Assembly: GCA_900769985.1 (NCBI GenBank)
Contig: CAAGIS010000067.1
Location: 22,624 to 86,623 of the forward strand
Source of the DNA: Spirochaetia bacterium
GTDB taxonomy: Bacteria > Spirochaetota > Spirochaetia > Treponematales > Treponemataceae
Reading direction: 5' to 3'
Length of the DNA: 64,000 bases
Of the stretch, positions 50,873 to 60,056 are shown in pieces. The notes below the pieces were generated by a model that saw nothing but the letters and a program-made list of their open reading frames with translations, ran no database searches and was not told the origin of the DNA. Each line of letters begins with the position of its first letter. The stretch's first letter is position 1. The translations under genes were made by a program, and so were the position numbers.

Positions 50873-53739
50873 TAATGAAAATCTCCCCAGTTTTTTCCGT
50901 ATTCAATTGAAACCCTTAACGGAATCGAAAGTTTTTCTGCATTTTCCATACAGTCTTTTATAATAGAAATTGCGCTTTCAATTTTTTCCTTACTGTCAGG
51001 ACATTCAAAAATCAGTTCATCGTGAACTTGAAGCAGAAGTTTTGCGCCTGTGTCACTTTTCTGCAATGCATCGTTTACTTTTATCATTGCTTTTTTTACG
51101 ATGTCAGCAGCGCTTCCCTGAATGGGCGTGTTTACTGCAATTCTTTCGGCAGCTGCCTGTTCTGTTTTGTTTGAGCTGTTTATTGCAGGGATGAATCTTG
51201 AGCGGCCGGAAATTGTGCTGACACGCATTTTTTCGTGTGCGCTCTGGATTGTTTCTGCAATGAATTTTTGAATCGCAGAATATTGCGTAAAATAATTTGT
51301 AATAAACTCCTGTGCCTGCGTGCGTGAAATTTCAAGTTCATTTGAAAGCCTAAAAGAACTCATCCCGTAAATTACGCCGAAGTTTATTGTCTTTGCAAGG
51401 CGGCGCATTTCTGGCGTAACTTCTTCTGCAGGAACTTTGTAAATTAAACTTGCAGTCAGTTTGTGAACATCTGTTCCATCTGTGAATGCCTTGCACATAT
51501 TGAGGTCTTTTGAAAGATGCGCCATTACTACAAGTTCAATTTGAGAATAATCAGCAGAAATAAAAACTTTGTCTTTTAAACTTGTAAATGCCGAGCGGAT
51601 TCTGCGCCCCTGCTCACTTCTGACAGGAATGTTCTGTAAATTAGGGTCTTTGCAAGAAAGCCGTCCTGTTGCAGTCCCTGTCTGTACGAAAGTTGTGTGG
51701 ATTATGTTCTGGCTGTCGCAAAGTTTTGGAAGCGCTTGAACGTAAGTTGACTGGAGTTTTGCAAGTTCGCGGTACTCAAGAATTTTCTTTGGAACAGGAT
51801 TATACAATGCAAGTTCTTCAAGTACGGAAGTGTCAGTTGAATATCCTGTCTTGTTTTTCTTTGTCGGTTTTAAGCCGAGTTCCGCAAACAAAACTTCCTG
51901 AAGCTGCTTTGTAGAAGCGATGTTAAAATCATGTCCGACAAGAGAAAAAATTTCATCTTCACATTTTTTAATCTGCATTGAAAGTTCTTCATCGTATTCT
52001 GCAAGAAGTTTAGTATCAAGATGAATTCCCTGCAGTTCCATTTCTGCGAGAATAAAGACAAGCGGCATTTCCATTTCGTAAAAAAGTTTTTCTTTGTAAA
52101 ATTTTTTTACTTGCTTTTCAAGTTCATTCCATAATTGCAGTGTAATGTCAGATTTTTCACATACAAAACTGCCTGCCGTATTTAAATCGACGTCTTTAAA
52201 ACTCTGCTCCTTTGTCATAATTTCACTGTAGTCTGTTTTGAGGACGGCAAGTTTTTTTTCTGCAATGGCAGAGATTGAATATGGTTCTGCTTCCGTACTT
52301 TCAGGCTCCAATAGCCAGGACGCAATCATCGTATCAATGAAACTCGCTTTGTCCGAAAATTCGTTTATGTTTTTAAGTCCGTTGTGCCTTAAAACTTTGT
52401 AATTGAATTTAAAATCGTGAATTATGATTTTTAAATCTTTGTCGGCAAATAATTTTTCAACTGCATTTATTCCATCTGTAATTGAAATCGAAGACGTTGA
52501 AAATAAATCCTGCGTATTTGAAAAAGGTACGTAAACGCTTTCTGAAATTTTATTTGAAAAAGAAATTCCCTGCAGAGAAGAAGTATAGTCTGCCTTTAAG
52601 TCTGTTTCAACACTGAGTGCAACAGGAAGTTTTGCGTTTTTTATGCCTTCAATGTAATCGCTGAATTCTTTTTCAGAAGAAATTATTTTGTATTTTCCGT
52701 TTGCGCGGTGCAGGGGAATGAGTTTCTTTTTTAATTCTTCAATATCTTGTTTTGTCTGACTCTGTATATTATTTTGTTCTAGGTTTTGTTCCAGATTTTC
52801 TGATTGCGGTTCCGTGTTTTCTGAGTTCTTCTTTTTGGAATCAGAATTCTGCTGCAGTGTAAGTTCTGAGTAGAGTTTTGCAACGGAAGGAACTTCAAGC
52901 TTTAAAAGAAAATCCGCTGCTTTTTTAAAGTCAAAAGAAACTGGTTTGAAATTTTTTATGTCAATTTCAGGACATGGAACTTCCGTAAAAAGCTGGATTA
53001 ATTTTTTTGAGAAAAATGCGTCTTCTTTTCCATCGCGGATTTTTTGTCCGACAGCGCCTTTGAGTTCGTCCGCATGCTCGTAAATGCCTTCAAGGCTTCC
53101 GTACTGTTCAATAAATTTGCAGGCAGTTTTTACTCCACATCCTTTTACGCCCGGAACATTATCTGCCGTGTCACCATAAAGCGAAAGCAGGTCAAGCATT
53201 TTTTCTGGCGGAACTCCCCATTCAGCTTTTACACCTTCAGGTCCTACTACTTTCCAGATGTCTGCGTGGTCAGGCTTTAAAATCTGCGTTGACTCAGTAA
53301 CAAGCTGCATCAAATCTTTGTCTCCTGAAAGAATACGGCAAGTTCTGCCTGACTTCTGGCATTGAGAAGCGACTGTTGCTATAATGTCGTCTGCTTCATA
53401 GCCGTCGCATTGCAGAATAGGAATTCCCATTGATGTCAGTACGTCGCAAATCAGCGGAATCTGCGCGTGCAAATCTTCTGGTGTTTTAGGGCGGTTTGCC
53501 TTGTATTGCGGATACATTTCATGTCTAAATGTCGGAGTTTTTGAATCCATTGCAGCGGCAATGTATTGAGGCTTGTAATGCTGCAGGACAGAATAAAGGT
53601 TTTTAAAAAAGCCGAAAAGGGCAGAAACATTTTCTCCTTTTGAATTTGTAAGGGGTCGTGAAATAAATGCAAAATAGCAGCGGTAAATCAAGCCATAAGA
53701 ATCAAGAATATAAACTGTGTCTTTGTTAAAATCATTCAT
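50872..53739 (-). CDS. polA: DNA polymerase I
   Basis: A 955-residue repair and Okazaki-fragment polymerase. The N-terminal 5' nuclease domain (about 1-290) is complete (YKANRPKTPEDLHAQIPLIC, GDKDLMQLV, YGDTADNVPGVKGCGVKTA). The middle 3'-5' exonuclease domain is degenerate: Ser376, Asn446 and Lys529 stand where E. coli Asp355, Asp424 and Asp501 are expected; Glu378 is kept. The C-terminal polymerase has ADYSQIELVVMAHLS, RRLAKTINFGVIYGMSSF and LLQVHDELIFE. The ATG has no Shine-Dalgarno; TACAAT ends 7 nt before it. coaE follows, overlapping by one base. Confidence 0.95.
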   Translation of the reverse strand: MNDFNKDTVYILDSYGLIYRCYFAFISRPLTNSKGENVSALFGFFKNLYSVLQHYKPQYIAAAMDSKTPTFRHEMYPQYKANRPKTPEDLHAQIPLICDVLTSMGIPILQCDGYEADDIIATVASQCQKSGRTCRILSGDKDLMQLVTESTQILKPDHADIWKVVGPEGVKAEWGVPPEKMLDLLSLYGDTADNVPGVKGCGVKTACKFIEQYGSLEGIYEHADELKGAVGQKIRDGKEDAFFSKKLIQLFTEVPCPEIDIKNFKPVSFDFKKAADFLLKLEVPSVAKLYSELTLQQNSDSKKKNSENTEPQSENLEQNLEQNNIQSQTKQDIEELKKKLIPLHRANGKYKIISSEKEFSDYIEGIKNAKLPVALSVETDLKADYTSSLQGISFSNKISESVYVPFSNTQDLFSTSSISITDGINAVEKLFADKDLKIIIHDFKFNYKVLRHNGLKNINEFSDKASFIDTMIASWLLEPESTEAEPYSISAIAEKKLAVLKTDYSEIMTKEQSFKDVDLNTAGSFVCEKSDITLQLWNELEKQVKKFYKEKLFYEMEMPLVFILAEMELQGIHLDTKLLAEYDEELSMQIKKCEDEIFSLVGHDFNIASTKQLQEVLFAELGLKPTKKNKTGYSTDTSVLEELALYNPVPKKILEYRELAKLQSTYVQALPKLCDSQNIIHTTFVQTGTATGRLSCKDPNLQNIPVRSEQGRRIRSAFTSLKDKVFISADYSQIELVVMAHLSKDLNMCKAFTDGTDVHKLTASLIYKVPAEEVTPEMRRLAKTINFGVIYGMSSFRLSNELEISRTQAQEFITNYFTQYSAIQKFIAETIQSAHEKMRVSTISGRSRFIPAINSSNKTEQAAAERIAVNTPIQGSAADIVKKAMIKVNDALQKSDTGAKLLLQVHDELIFECPDSKEKIESAISIIKDCMENAEKLSIPLRVSIEYGKNWGDFH

Positions 53740-53806
53740 AAAAATAATTGTACCAAAAAAAGAAGTTTAGGTGTATAATTTTCTAGATAAATTTCGGAGG
53801 AATTTT

Positions 53807-54457
53807 ATGGCGGTCACAAAAATCGTAAAAGAACTCGATTCTAAATTAATGGAAGACGGAACAATCAGCAAAGAATTTGAAGCTGATTATCAGAAAGTTC
53901 ACAAAATGCTGAACACATTTGTAAAGCAGACAGGAGGTCAAGTTACTGCCGAGAACTTTAAAAAAGGCGAAGATACTTTGCGCGACTGGCTTATGATTTT
54001 GTATAAGCAAGGTGCAACGCAGGAGAGGCTTACAAGTTATCTGCGGTGCGGTTTTGCACATCTTTCGTATGACTTTGTTTCAACTCAGGAAGAAAATGCA
54101 GGGCTTGCTTCAGGTGAACTTATAACTCGTGCTCTCCAGTCTTTTAAAAAGCGGAAATTTAATACAAAGTATTTTAAACTCGTAAAGTCAAAAGTCGAAA
54201 CTAAAATTTCGCTTAAAGACAGCGGAACTAAAGCAATCCAGAAACCAAAGGAAGCACCAAAGCCAAAAACAAAAACGTCCACAAAGGCAAAACCGACATC
54301 AGCGTCAAAAGCAAAGACTCCTACAAAGCCAAAAGCAGCATCAGAAACAAAGGCAAAGCCTGCAGCAAAAACAGCTGTAAAATCAAAGGCAGCATCACAG
54401 GCTGCGCCAAAAGTAAAGTCTTCTGCAAAACCAGCTTCAAAAACAAAGAAAAAATAG
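53807..54457 (+). CDS. Protein with histone H1-like Lys/Ala-rich tail
   Basis: A 216-residue protein. The N-terminal 125 residues form an acidic/basic helical domain (KIVKELDSKLMEDGTISKEF) of no family I recognise. From about residue 150 on it is almost only Lys, Ala, Pro, Ser and Thr (KPKTKTSTKAKPTSASKAKT), like H1-type histones of Chlamydia, Bordetella and treponemes. Probably binds DNA or RNA non-specifically. GGAGG precedes ATG 53807, and TATAAT lies at 53774-53779. Confidence 0.7.
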   Translation: MAVTKIVKELDSKLMEDGTISKEFEADYQKVHKMLNTFVKQTGGQVTAENFKKGEDTLRDWLMILYKQGATQERLTSYLRCGFAHLSYDFVSTQEENAGLASGELITRALQSFKKRKFNTKYFKLVKSKVETKISLKDSGTKAIQKPKEAPKPKTKTSTKAKPTSASKAKTPTKPKAASETKAKPAAKTAVKSKAASQAAPKVKSSAKPASKTKKK

Positions 54458-54488
54458 TAAAACAAATCAGAAGCGTATATACGCAGAA

Positions 54489-54541
54489 AAAAAACGGGCT
54501 GCCCTCGAAGTATTTAGACTTCATAAAGGACAGCCCGTTTT
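54489..54541. terminator. Bidirectional terminator with nested hairpin
   Basis: AAAACGGGCTG (54491-54501) pairs with CAGCCCGTTTT (54531-54541); a smaller stem GAAGT/ACTTC lies within the loop. It is flanked by A on the left and T on the right, and serves the H1-like gene and the convergent pckA. Confidence 0.82.
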
Positions 54542-54557
54542 GTTGCCTTAATCTTGT

Positions 54558-56408
54558 TTATTTAGAAAGGCGTGATTCAAGATCATCAAGAATTTCGTTC
54601 AATTCTTTAGGTAAGTGCTTACCGAATTTTGGATAGTGGTTTTCGCGAACATCCTTAACTTCTTTTTTCCATCCTTCAACATCAACTTTGAGAATTTCAG
54701 GAAGTGTCTTCTTGTAGCAGTCAGCAAGACCGTCTGTATTGAGAGCACCTTCTTTTGGCATAAGTCCGATTGGTGTTTCAACTGCATTGTCTTTTCCATC
54801 GCAGCGGTCAAAAATCCATGCAAGAACGCGGCTGTTGTCGCCGTATCCAGGCCACATAAATCCGCCTGGAAGGTCAGGATTGTTTTCGTCCTTTCTGAAC
54901 CAGTTAACATAGAAGATTTTTGGAAGCTTGTCTTTGTCCTGAGCAGCGTTACCAACGTCAATCCAGTGCTGGAAGTAGTCGCCCATGTTGTAACCGCAGA
55001 ACGGAAGAATTGCGAATGGGTCGCGGCGGATTTTTCCAACTTCAGCTGCATTGATTGTAGAAGCTGCTGTAATTTCTGAACCTACGATAGAACCGAGGAA
55101 TACACCGTGGTTCCAGCTGCGTGCCTGATGAACAAGCGGAACTGTTGAAGGACGGCGTCCACCGAAGAGAATTGCAGAAATAGGAACGCCTTCTGGTGAT
55201 TCCCATTCCGGTGCGATACAAGGACACTGCTTTGCAGGTGCTGTAAAGCGTGCATTCGGGTGAGCCATCTCTTCGCCTTTTGGAGCTTTGTCTTTAGGGA
55301 ATGCAGGACGTGTGTTTCCTTTCCAGTCAACAAGATTTCCTTTTGCAGGATATCCGATTCCTTCCCACCAAACATCTCCGTCTTCTGTGAGTGCACAGTT
55401 TGTAAAGATTGTATTCTTTTCAGCAGAAACAAGAGCGTTCTTGTTGCTTTCTGCAGAAGTTCCCGGTGCAACGCCGAAGAATCCTGCTTCAGGGTTGATT
55501 GCATAAAGACGTCCGTCTTTGCCGAATTTCATCCATGCAATGTCATCGCCGACTGTTTCAACTTTCCAGCCAGGAATTGTAGGAATAAGCATTGCAAGGT
55601 TTGTCTTTCCGCATGCTGAAGGGAAAGCTCCTGTTACATATTTTACTTCGCCCTGTGGGTTTGTAAGTTTAAGGATAAGCATGTGTTCTGCAAGCCAGCC
55701 TTCTTCACGTGCAATTACAGTTGCAATGCGGAGTGCAAAACATTTTTTTCCAAGAAGTGCGTTTCCACCGTAACCAGAACCGTAAGACCAAATAAGGTGT
55801 TCTTCAGGGAACTGTGAAATATATTTGTGTTCAACGTCTGCACAAGGCCAGATTCCGTTGTCTTTTTCGCCGTTGTTAAGAGGTTTTCCTACAGAGTGAA
55901 GACATGGAACCCAGTCGCCGTCAGTACCTACGTACTGCCATACTTTTTCGCCTGCGCGAGTCATGATGTCCATGTTCAATACAACGTATTCTGAGTCTGT
56001 AAGTTCGATTCCGTATTTTGCAATAGGAGAGCCGAGTGGTCCCATGCAGAACGGAATTACATACATTGTGCGTCCGTGCATACAGCCTGTATAAAGACCA
56101 GTCATAGTAGCTTTAAGTTCTTTAGGGTCAATCCAGTGATTTGTAGGACCTGCATCTTCTTCTTTTACAGAAGAAATGAAAGTGCGGGCTTCAACACGAG
56201 CTACGTCACTAGGAAGTGAACGGAACAGGAAACTGTTAGGTTTTTTTGCTAAAGGTGTTGCAAGTCCTGCGTCAACGCATTTTTTCATTAAGCGATCATA
56301 TTCAGCTGTTGAACCGTCACATACTACGATTTCATCAGGTTCGCACATCTTGGCACATTCTTCAATCCATGCCTTGATTCCGGCATGTTTGATGTCATTA
56401 ACTGTCAT
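54558..56408 (-). CDS. pckA: Phosphoenolpyruvate carboxykinase (GTP)
   Basis: A 616-residue enzyme interconverting oxaloacetate and PEP with GTP/GDP. The nucleotide loop FPSACGKTNLAMLIPT contains the Cys (Cys266) specific to the GTP form; ETVGDDIAWMKFGKDGR is the metal-binding block, and FGGRRPSTVPLV and NWFRKDENNPDLPGGFMWPG are further family blocks. ATG 56408 is chosen with AAGGAG upstream; MTVNDIKHAGIKAWIEE is a normal start. In anaerobic treponemes it probably runs toward oxaloacetate for CO2 fixation and succinate (inference). Confidence 0.96.
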   Translation of the reverse strand: MTVNDIKHAGIKAWIEECAKMCEPDEIVVCDGSTAEYDRLMKKCVDAGLATPLAKKPNSFLFRSLPSDVARVEARTFISSVKEEDAGPTNHWIDPKELKATMTGLYTGCMHGRTMYVIPFCMGPLGSPIAKYGIELTDSEYVVLNMDIMTRAGEKVWQYVGTDGDWVPCLHSVGKPLNNGEKDNGIWPCADVEHKYISQFPEEHLIWSYGSGYGGNALLGKKCFALRIATVIAREEGWLAEHMLILKLTNPQGEVKYVTGAFPSACGKTNLAMLIPTIPGWKVETVGDDIAWMKFGKDGRLYAINPEAGFFGVAPGTSAESNKNALVSAEKNTIFTNCALTEDGDVWWEGIGYPAKGNLVDWKGNTRPAFPKDKAPKGEEMAHPNARFTAPAKQCPCIAPEWESPEGVPISAILFGGRRPSTVPLVHQARSWNHGVFLGSIVGSEITAASTINAAEVGKIRRDPFAILPFCGYNMGDYFQHWIDVGNAAQDKDKLPKIFYVNWFRKDENNPDLPGGFMWPGYGDNSRVLAWIFDRCDGKDNAVETPIGLMPKEGALNTDGLADCYKKTLPEILKVDVEGWKKEVKDVRENHYPKFGKHLPKELNEILDDLESRLSK

Positions 56409-56490
56409 AATAACTCCTTGAGTATTTAGAATTTCCCGGTTGTGTTTATAAAAGTTTTGCATATTTACAAATCTTTTGAATCAAACCTAG

Positions 56491-56536
56491 GGAAACACTG
56501 AATAAATCCTATTGAGGATTTTTCAGTGTTAACCTT
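56491..56536 (+). repeat. Dispersed palindromic element, copy 3
   Basis: GGAAACACTGAATAAATCC (left arm), loop TATTGA, GGATTTTTCAGTGTT (right arm), then AACCTT. It folds into a 15-bp stem with one bulged T. It lies upstream of pckA in the gap before the sugar-transport operon. Confidence 0.8.
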
Positions 56537-56546
56537 GAATTTCGCT

Positions 56547-56623
56547 AATTGTCCGTAAGTCAACGACTTACGGCAATTTGACGGGAAGTGCTGAGTAATC
56601 GCTTCAAGTGTTAATCAGCACTT
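56547..56623. other. Two consecutive perfect hairpins
   Basis: The first is AATTG-T-CCGTAAGTC, loop AAC, GACTTACGGCAATT (56547-56578), 14 bp with one bulge. The second is AAGTGCTGA (56586-56594) with TCAGCACTT (56615-56623), extended inward by TAA/TTA. Neither has a T-tract. They lie between palindromic copy 3 and the transport operon; the rest of the 512-bp gap, apart from the operator, shows nothing else clear. Confidence 0.6.
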
Positions 56624-56854
56624 TCCTAGTTATACAATGATAAATATAATGAATTTCTGTGTTAGTTTCAATAACAGTTGAAGTTTTTTGTGACGTTTTC
56701 TCCACAGCCTAATCTGTACTGTGCATATATTGCATATAGTATAGTAAATAATGGAAATTGCGTGTAAAATAGATAAAAATAAGTGAAAATTTTTATATTT
56801 TTTCATTAAATTGTTTGAGAGTTTATGAAAAAACAGTTGTACAGTTATAGTAAC

Positions 56855-56880
56855 TGGAAACGTTCCCAGTAACGTTTCCA
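56855..56880 (+). promoter_or_regulatory. LacI-type palindromic operator before the sugar ABC operon
   Basis: TGGAAACG (56855-56862) and CGTTTCCA (56873-56880) are perfect inverted half-sites 10 bp apart, and a second, shorter palindrome GGAAACGTTCC lies inside. This resembles the LacI/CcpA-type consensus with a central CG. A -10 candidate TATAGT ends just before it (56846-56851). The LacI-family gene at 60057, last in this operon, is the likely partner. Confidence 0.7.
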
Positions 56881-56920
56881 ATAAAACTATTTAATTTTTG
56901 TGTTAATTTTGGAGGATTTT

Positions 56921-58261
56921 ATGAAAAAAATGCACAAAATTGCTGCAACAGTATTAGCAGGTGCTATGGCACTTTCTATGGTTTCATGCGGCGGAAAAGG
57001 CAGTTCAAAAGGAACTGTACGCTATTTGAACTTTAAACCAGAAGTTGCAGAAATTTATCAGGAACTTGCAGCAGCTTATGAAAAAGAAACTGGTGTAAAA
57101 GTTATCGTTGAAACAGCTGCAAATAACTCTTATGAGTCAACACTTACAGCAAAAATGGCTACAAAAGAAGCTCCTACTTTGTTCCAGATTAACGGACCAC
57201 GCGGTCTTGCAAACTGGAAAGATTACTGCGCAGATCTTTCTGATACAGAACTTTACAAACATCTTACAGACAAATCTCTTGCAGTAACTTCAAACGGAAA
57301 AGCTTACGGTATTCCTTATGTAGTAGAAGGTTACGGAATCATCTATAACAAAGCTATTACAGACAAATACTTTGCACTTTCAAACCGCAAGACTTCATTC
57401 AACAGCATGGATGAAATCAACAACTTTGCAAAACTCAAGGAACTCTGCGATGACATGCAGGCTCGCAAAGCTGACCTCGGAATCAAAGGTGTTTTCGCTT
57501 CTACTTCTTTGAAAGCTGGAGAAGACTGGAGATGGCAGACTCACCTTGCAAACGTTCCTGTATATTATGAATTCAAGAACAACAATGTTGACCTTGGTTC
57601 AGATGCAACAAAGAAAATCAACTTCCAGTACGGAAAAGAATTCAAGAACATTTTCGATTTGTATATCACAGATTCAACAATTCCTGCAAAGAACTGCGGT
57701 GTAAAAACTGTAACAGATTCTATGGCAGAATTTGCTCTTGAAGAATGTGCAATGGTACAGAACGGAAACTGGGCTTGGGGACAGGTTGCAGGAACAGCAG
57801 GAAACAAAGTAAAAGCTGAAAATGTAAAATATCTTCCAATTTATACTGGTGTAGCTGGTGAAGAAGGACAGGGTCTTTGTGTTGGAACAGAAAACTTCTA
57901 TACAATCAACTCACAGGCTTCAAAAGCTGACCAGAAAGCTACAGCAGATTTCATTTACTGGCTGTATTCAAGTGAAACAGGTAAAAACTACGTAACAAAC
58001 AAACTTGGTTTTATCGCTCCATTTGATACATTTGCAGATAACGAAAAACCAACTGACCCATTGGCTGTTGAAATCCTTAACTGGATGTCAAAACCTGGCA
58101 TTACATCAGTTGCATGGAACTTCACATTGTTCCCTTCACAGGCATTCAAAGACAACTTCGGTGCTTCACTTCTTAAATATGCTCAGGGTACAAAATCTTG
58201 GGACGAAGTTTCAGCTTCAGTTGTTGCAGATTGGGAAAAAGAAAGCAATTCTGCTATGTAA
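56921..58261 (+). CDS. Sugar ABC transporter substrate-binding lipoprotein
   Basis: A 446-residue family 1 extracellular solute-binding protein. Signal KIAATVLAGAMALSMVSCGG with a lipobox Cys, then the binding-protein fold (VRYLNFKPEVAEIYQELAAA, LFQINGPRGLANW, GIPYVVEGYGIIYN). Likely ligand is an oligosaccharide, but sequence does not say which. ATG 56921 has GGAGG upstream. First gene of the operon, preceded by the LacI-type operator. Confidence 0.9.
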   Translation: MKKMHKIAATVLAGAMALSMVSCGGKGSSKGTVRYLNFKPEVAEIYQELAAAYEKETGVKVIVETAANNSYESTLTAKMATKEAPTLFQINGPRGLANWKDYCADLSDTELYKHLTDKSLAVTSNGKAYGIPYVVEGYGIIYNKAITDKYFALSNRKTSFNSMDEINNFAKLKELCDDMQARKADLGIKGVFASTSLKAGEDWRWQTHLANVPVYYEFKNNNVDLGSDATKKINFQYGKEFKNIFDLYITDSTIPAKNCGVKTVTDSMAEFALEECAMVQNGNWAWGQVAGTAGNKVKAENVKYLPIYTGVAGEEGQGLCVGTENFYTINSQASKADQKATADFIYWLYSSETGKNYVTNKLGFIAPFDTFADNEKPTDPLAVEILNWMSKPGITSVAWNFTLFPSQAFKDNFGASLLKYAQGTKSWDEVSASVVADWEKESNSAM

Positions 58262-58328
58262 TTTATCTTGAAAACAAGATAAATATCAGTTAAAAACATT
58301 CAGTTCCGGTGAAAGCCGGGACTGAATA
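58262..58328 (+). other. Intercistronic hairpins between binding protein and permease
   Basis: ATTTATCTTG pairs with CAAGATAAAT (about 58261-58284), and ATTCAGT-CCGG pairs with CCGG-ACTGAAT (about 58298-58328). Neither has a T-run. Such hairpins commonly protect the upstream message and let the binding protein be made in excess over the permeases. Confidence 0.55.
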
Positions 58329-58352
58329 TAAACTTAATGAGGTGTTAAAATT

Positions 58353-59204
58353 ATGATGGAAAATAAAGTTGTAAAAAAATATTTCCCAATATTTGTGCTT
58401 CCTACTTTATTAGCTTTTACATTGTTTTTTATTATTCCTTTTTGCATGGGTATTGGATTATCTTTTACAAAGTTTACGACTGTCCTGAATGCAAAATGGG
58501 TAGGTCTTAAAAATTATATAACTGCTTTTACCTTTGATAAAAGTTTTGTTAATGCTTTGATTTTTACAACTAAATTTACTGTTGTTTCTATTGTTACTGT
58601 CAATGTATTTGCATTTGCACTGTCACTTATTTTAACACGTGGAATAAAAGGAACTAATTTTTTTAGATCAGTATTTTTTATGCCGAACTTGATTGGCGGA
58701 ATCGTATTAGGTTACATTTGGAACCTTTTGATTAACGGTGTTCTCTCAAGATTTGGAGTTGACATTACTTACAGTGCAAAATACGGTTTCTGGGGACTTG
58801 TCATTCTTATGAACTGGCAGCTCATCGGTTATATGATGGTTATTTATATTGCCGGTCTTCAGAATATTCCTACAGATTTGATAGAAGCTGCTGAAATTGA
58901 CGGGGCTTCTCCTTTAAGGGTTTTATTTCAAGTGAAAATTCCGATGGTTATGCCGTCGATTACAATATGTATGTTCTTGACTTTGACAAACAGTTTTAAA
59001 ATGTTTGACCAGAACCTTGCTTTGACAGGTGGTGCTCCAGAACATACTACAGAAATGCTTGCGCTCAACATCTACGATACATTCTATAAACGTGTCGGTT
59101 GGCAGGGTGTAGGACAGGCTAAGGCTGTAATATTCTTTATAATCGTTGCAATTATTGCATTTATTCAGTTAAGGGCTACAAACAAGAAGGAGATTGAACA
59201 ATAA
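58353..59204 (+). CDS. Sugar ABC transporter permease (MalF/UgpA type)
   Basis: A 283-residue inner-membrane protein with six membrane segments and the EAA loop IEAAEIDGASPLRVLFQVKI, which docks on the ATPase. GAGGTG precedes the ATG. Its stop overlaps the next permease start (TAATG). Confidence 0.9.
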   Translation: MMENKVVKKYFPIFVLPTLLAFTLFFIIPFCMGIGLSFTKFTTVLNAKWVGLKNYITAFTFDKSFVNALIFTTKFTVVSIVTVNVFAFALSLILTRGIKGTNFFRSVFFMPNLIGGIVLGYIWNLLINGVLSRFGVDITYSAKYGFWGLVILMNWQLIGYMMVIYIAGLQNIPTDLIEAAEIDGASPLRVLFQVKIPMVMPSITICMFLTLTNSFKMFDQNLALTGGAPEHTTEMLALNIYDTFYKRVGWQGVGQAKAVIFFIIVAIIAFIQLRATNKKEIEQ

Positions 59205-60052
59205 TGATTAGTTATAGTGCCATAAAAAGTATCAAACAGAAAGTATACTTTTTCCTGTTGATTTGTCTTTGTTTAGTGTTCATTTTTCCAATTCTGCTTG
59301 TATTGATGAACTCATTTAAAAGCCGTCTGTACATTTCTACAGATCCGTTTGCATGGCCTTCTGGAGCAATGTTTGTAGGTTTTAAGAACTACATTGCCGG
59401 TCTTACGACTGCAGGGTTCTTTAAGGCGTTTTTACGTTCTGTATTCATTACAGTATGTTCTGTTGCAATAATCATTCTGTGTACATCGATGACAGCATGG
59501 TACATCGTTCGCGTTAAAACAAAAGTTACAAAAGTTTTGTATTATCTGTTCCTGTTCAGTATGATTGTTCCTTTCCAAATGGTAATGTATACGATGACGT
59601 TTGTTGTAAACAGACTTAGTTTTGACAATATTTTCGGTATTGTTCTTGTTTACCTTGGATTTGGTGCGGGGCTTTCTGTATTTATGTTTACGGGTTTTGT
59701 AAAGGGAATTCCACAGGAAATTGAAGAAGCAGCTACGATTGACGGATGTAATCCTATTCAGACTTACTTCCTTGTTGTGTTCCCTATGTTAAAGCCTACT
59801 GCAATTACTGTTGCAATTCTTAATGCAATGTGGATTTGGAATGACTATCTGCTTCCTTATCTTGTTCTCGGAACAGACAACAAGACGATTCCTGTTGCAA
59901 TTCAGATTGCAATGCAAGGTGCATACGGTTCAACAGATTACGGCGGATTTATGGCAATGCTTGTGCTTGCAATTATTCCGATTGTAGTATTCTATGTATG
60001 TTCTCAAAAATATATTATAAAAGGTGTAATAGCAGGAGCTGTAAAAGGTTAA
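59204..60052 (+). CDS. Sugar ABC transporter permease (MalG type)
   Basis: A 282-residue inner-membrane protein with six membrane segments and the EAA loop IEEAATIDGCNPIQTYFLVV. It starts one base inside the preceding stop. No ATPase gene follows; the importer must borrow a shared MsmK/UgpC-type ATPase encoded elsewhere. Confidence 0.9.
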   Translation: MISYSAIKSIKQKVYFFLLICLCLVFIFPILLVLMNSFKSRLYISTDPFAWPSGAMFVGFKNYIAGLTTAGFFKAFLRSVFITVCSVAIIILCTSMTAWYIVRVKTKVTKVLYYLFLFSMIVPFQMVMYTMTFVVNRLSFDNIFGIVLVYLGFGAGLSVFMFTGFVKGIPQEIEEAATIDGCNPIQTYFLVVFPMLKPTAITVAILNAMWIWNDYLLPYLVLGTDNKTIPVAIQIAMQGAYGSTDYGGFMAMLVLAIIPIVVFYVCSQKYIIKGVIAGAVKG

Positions 60053-60056
60053 TGCC

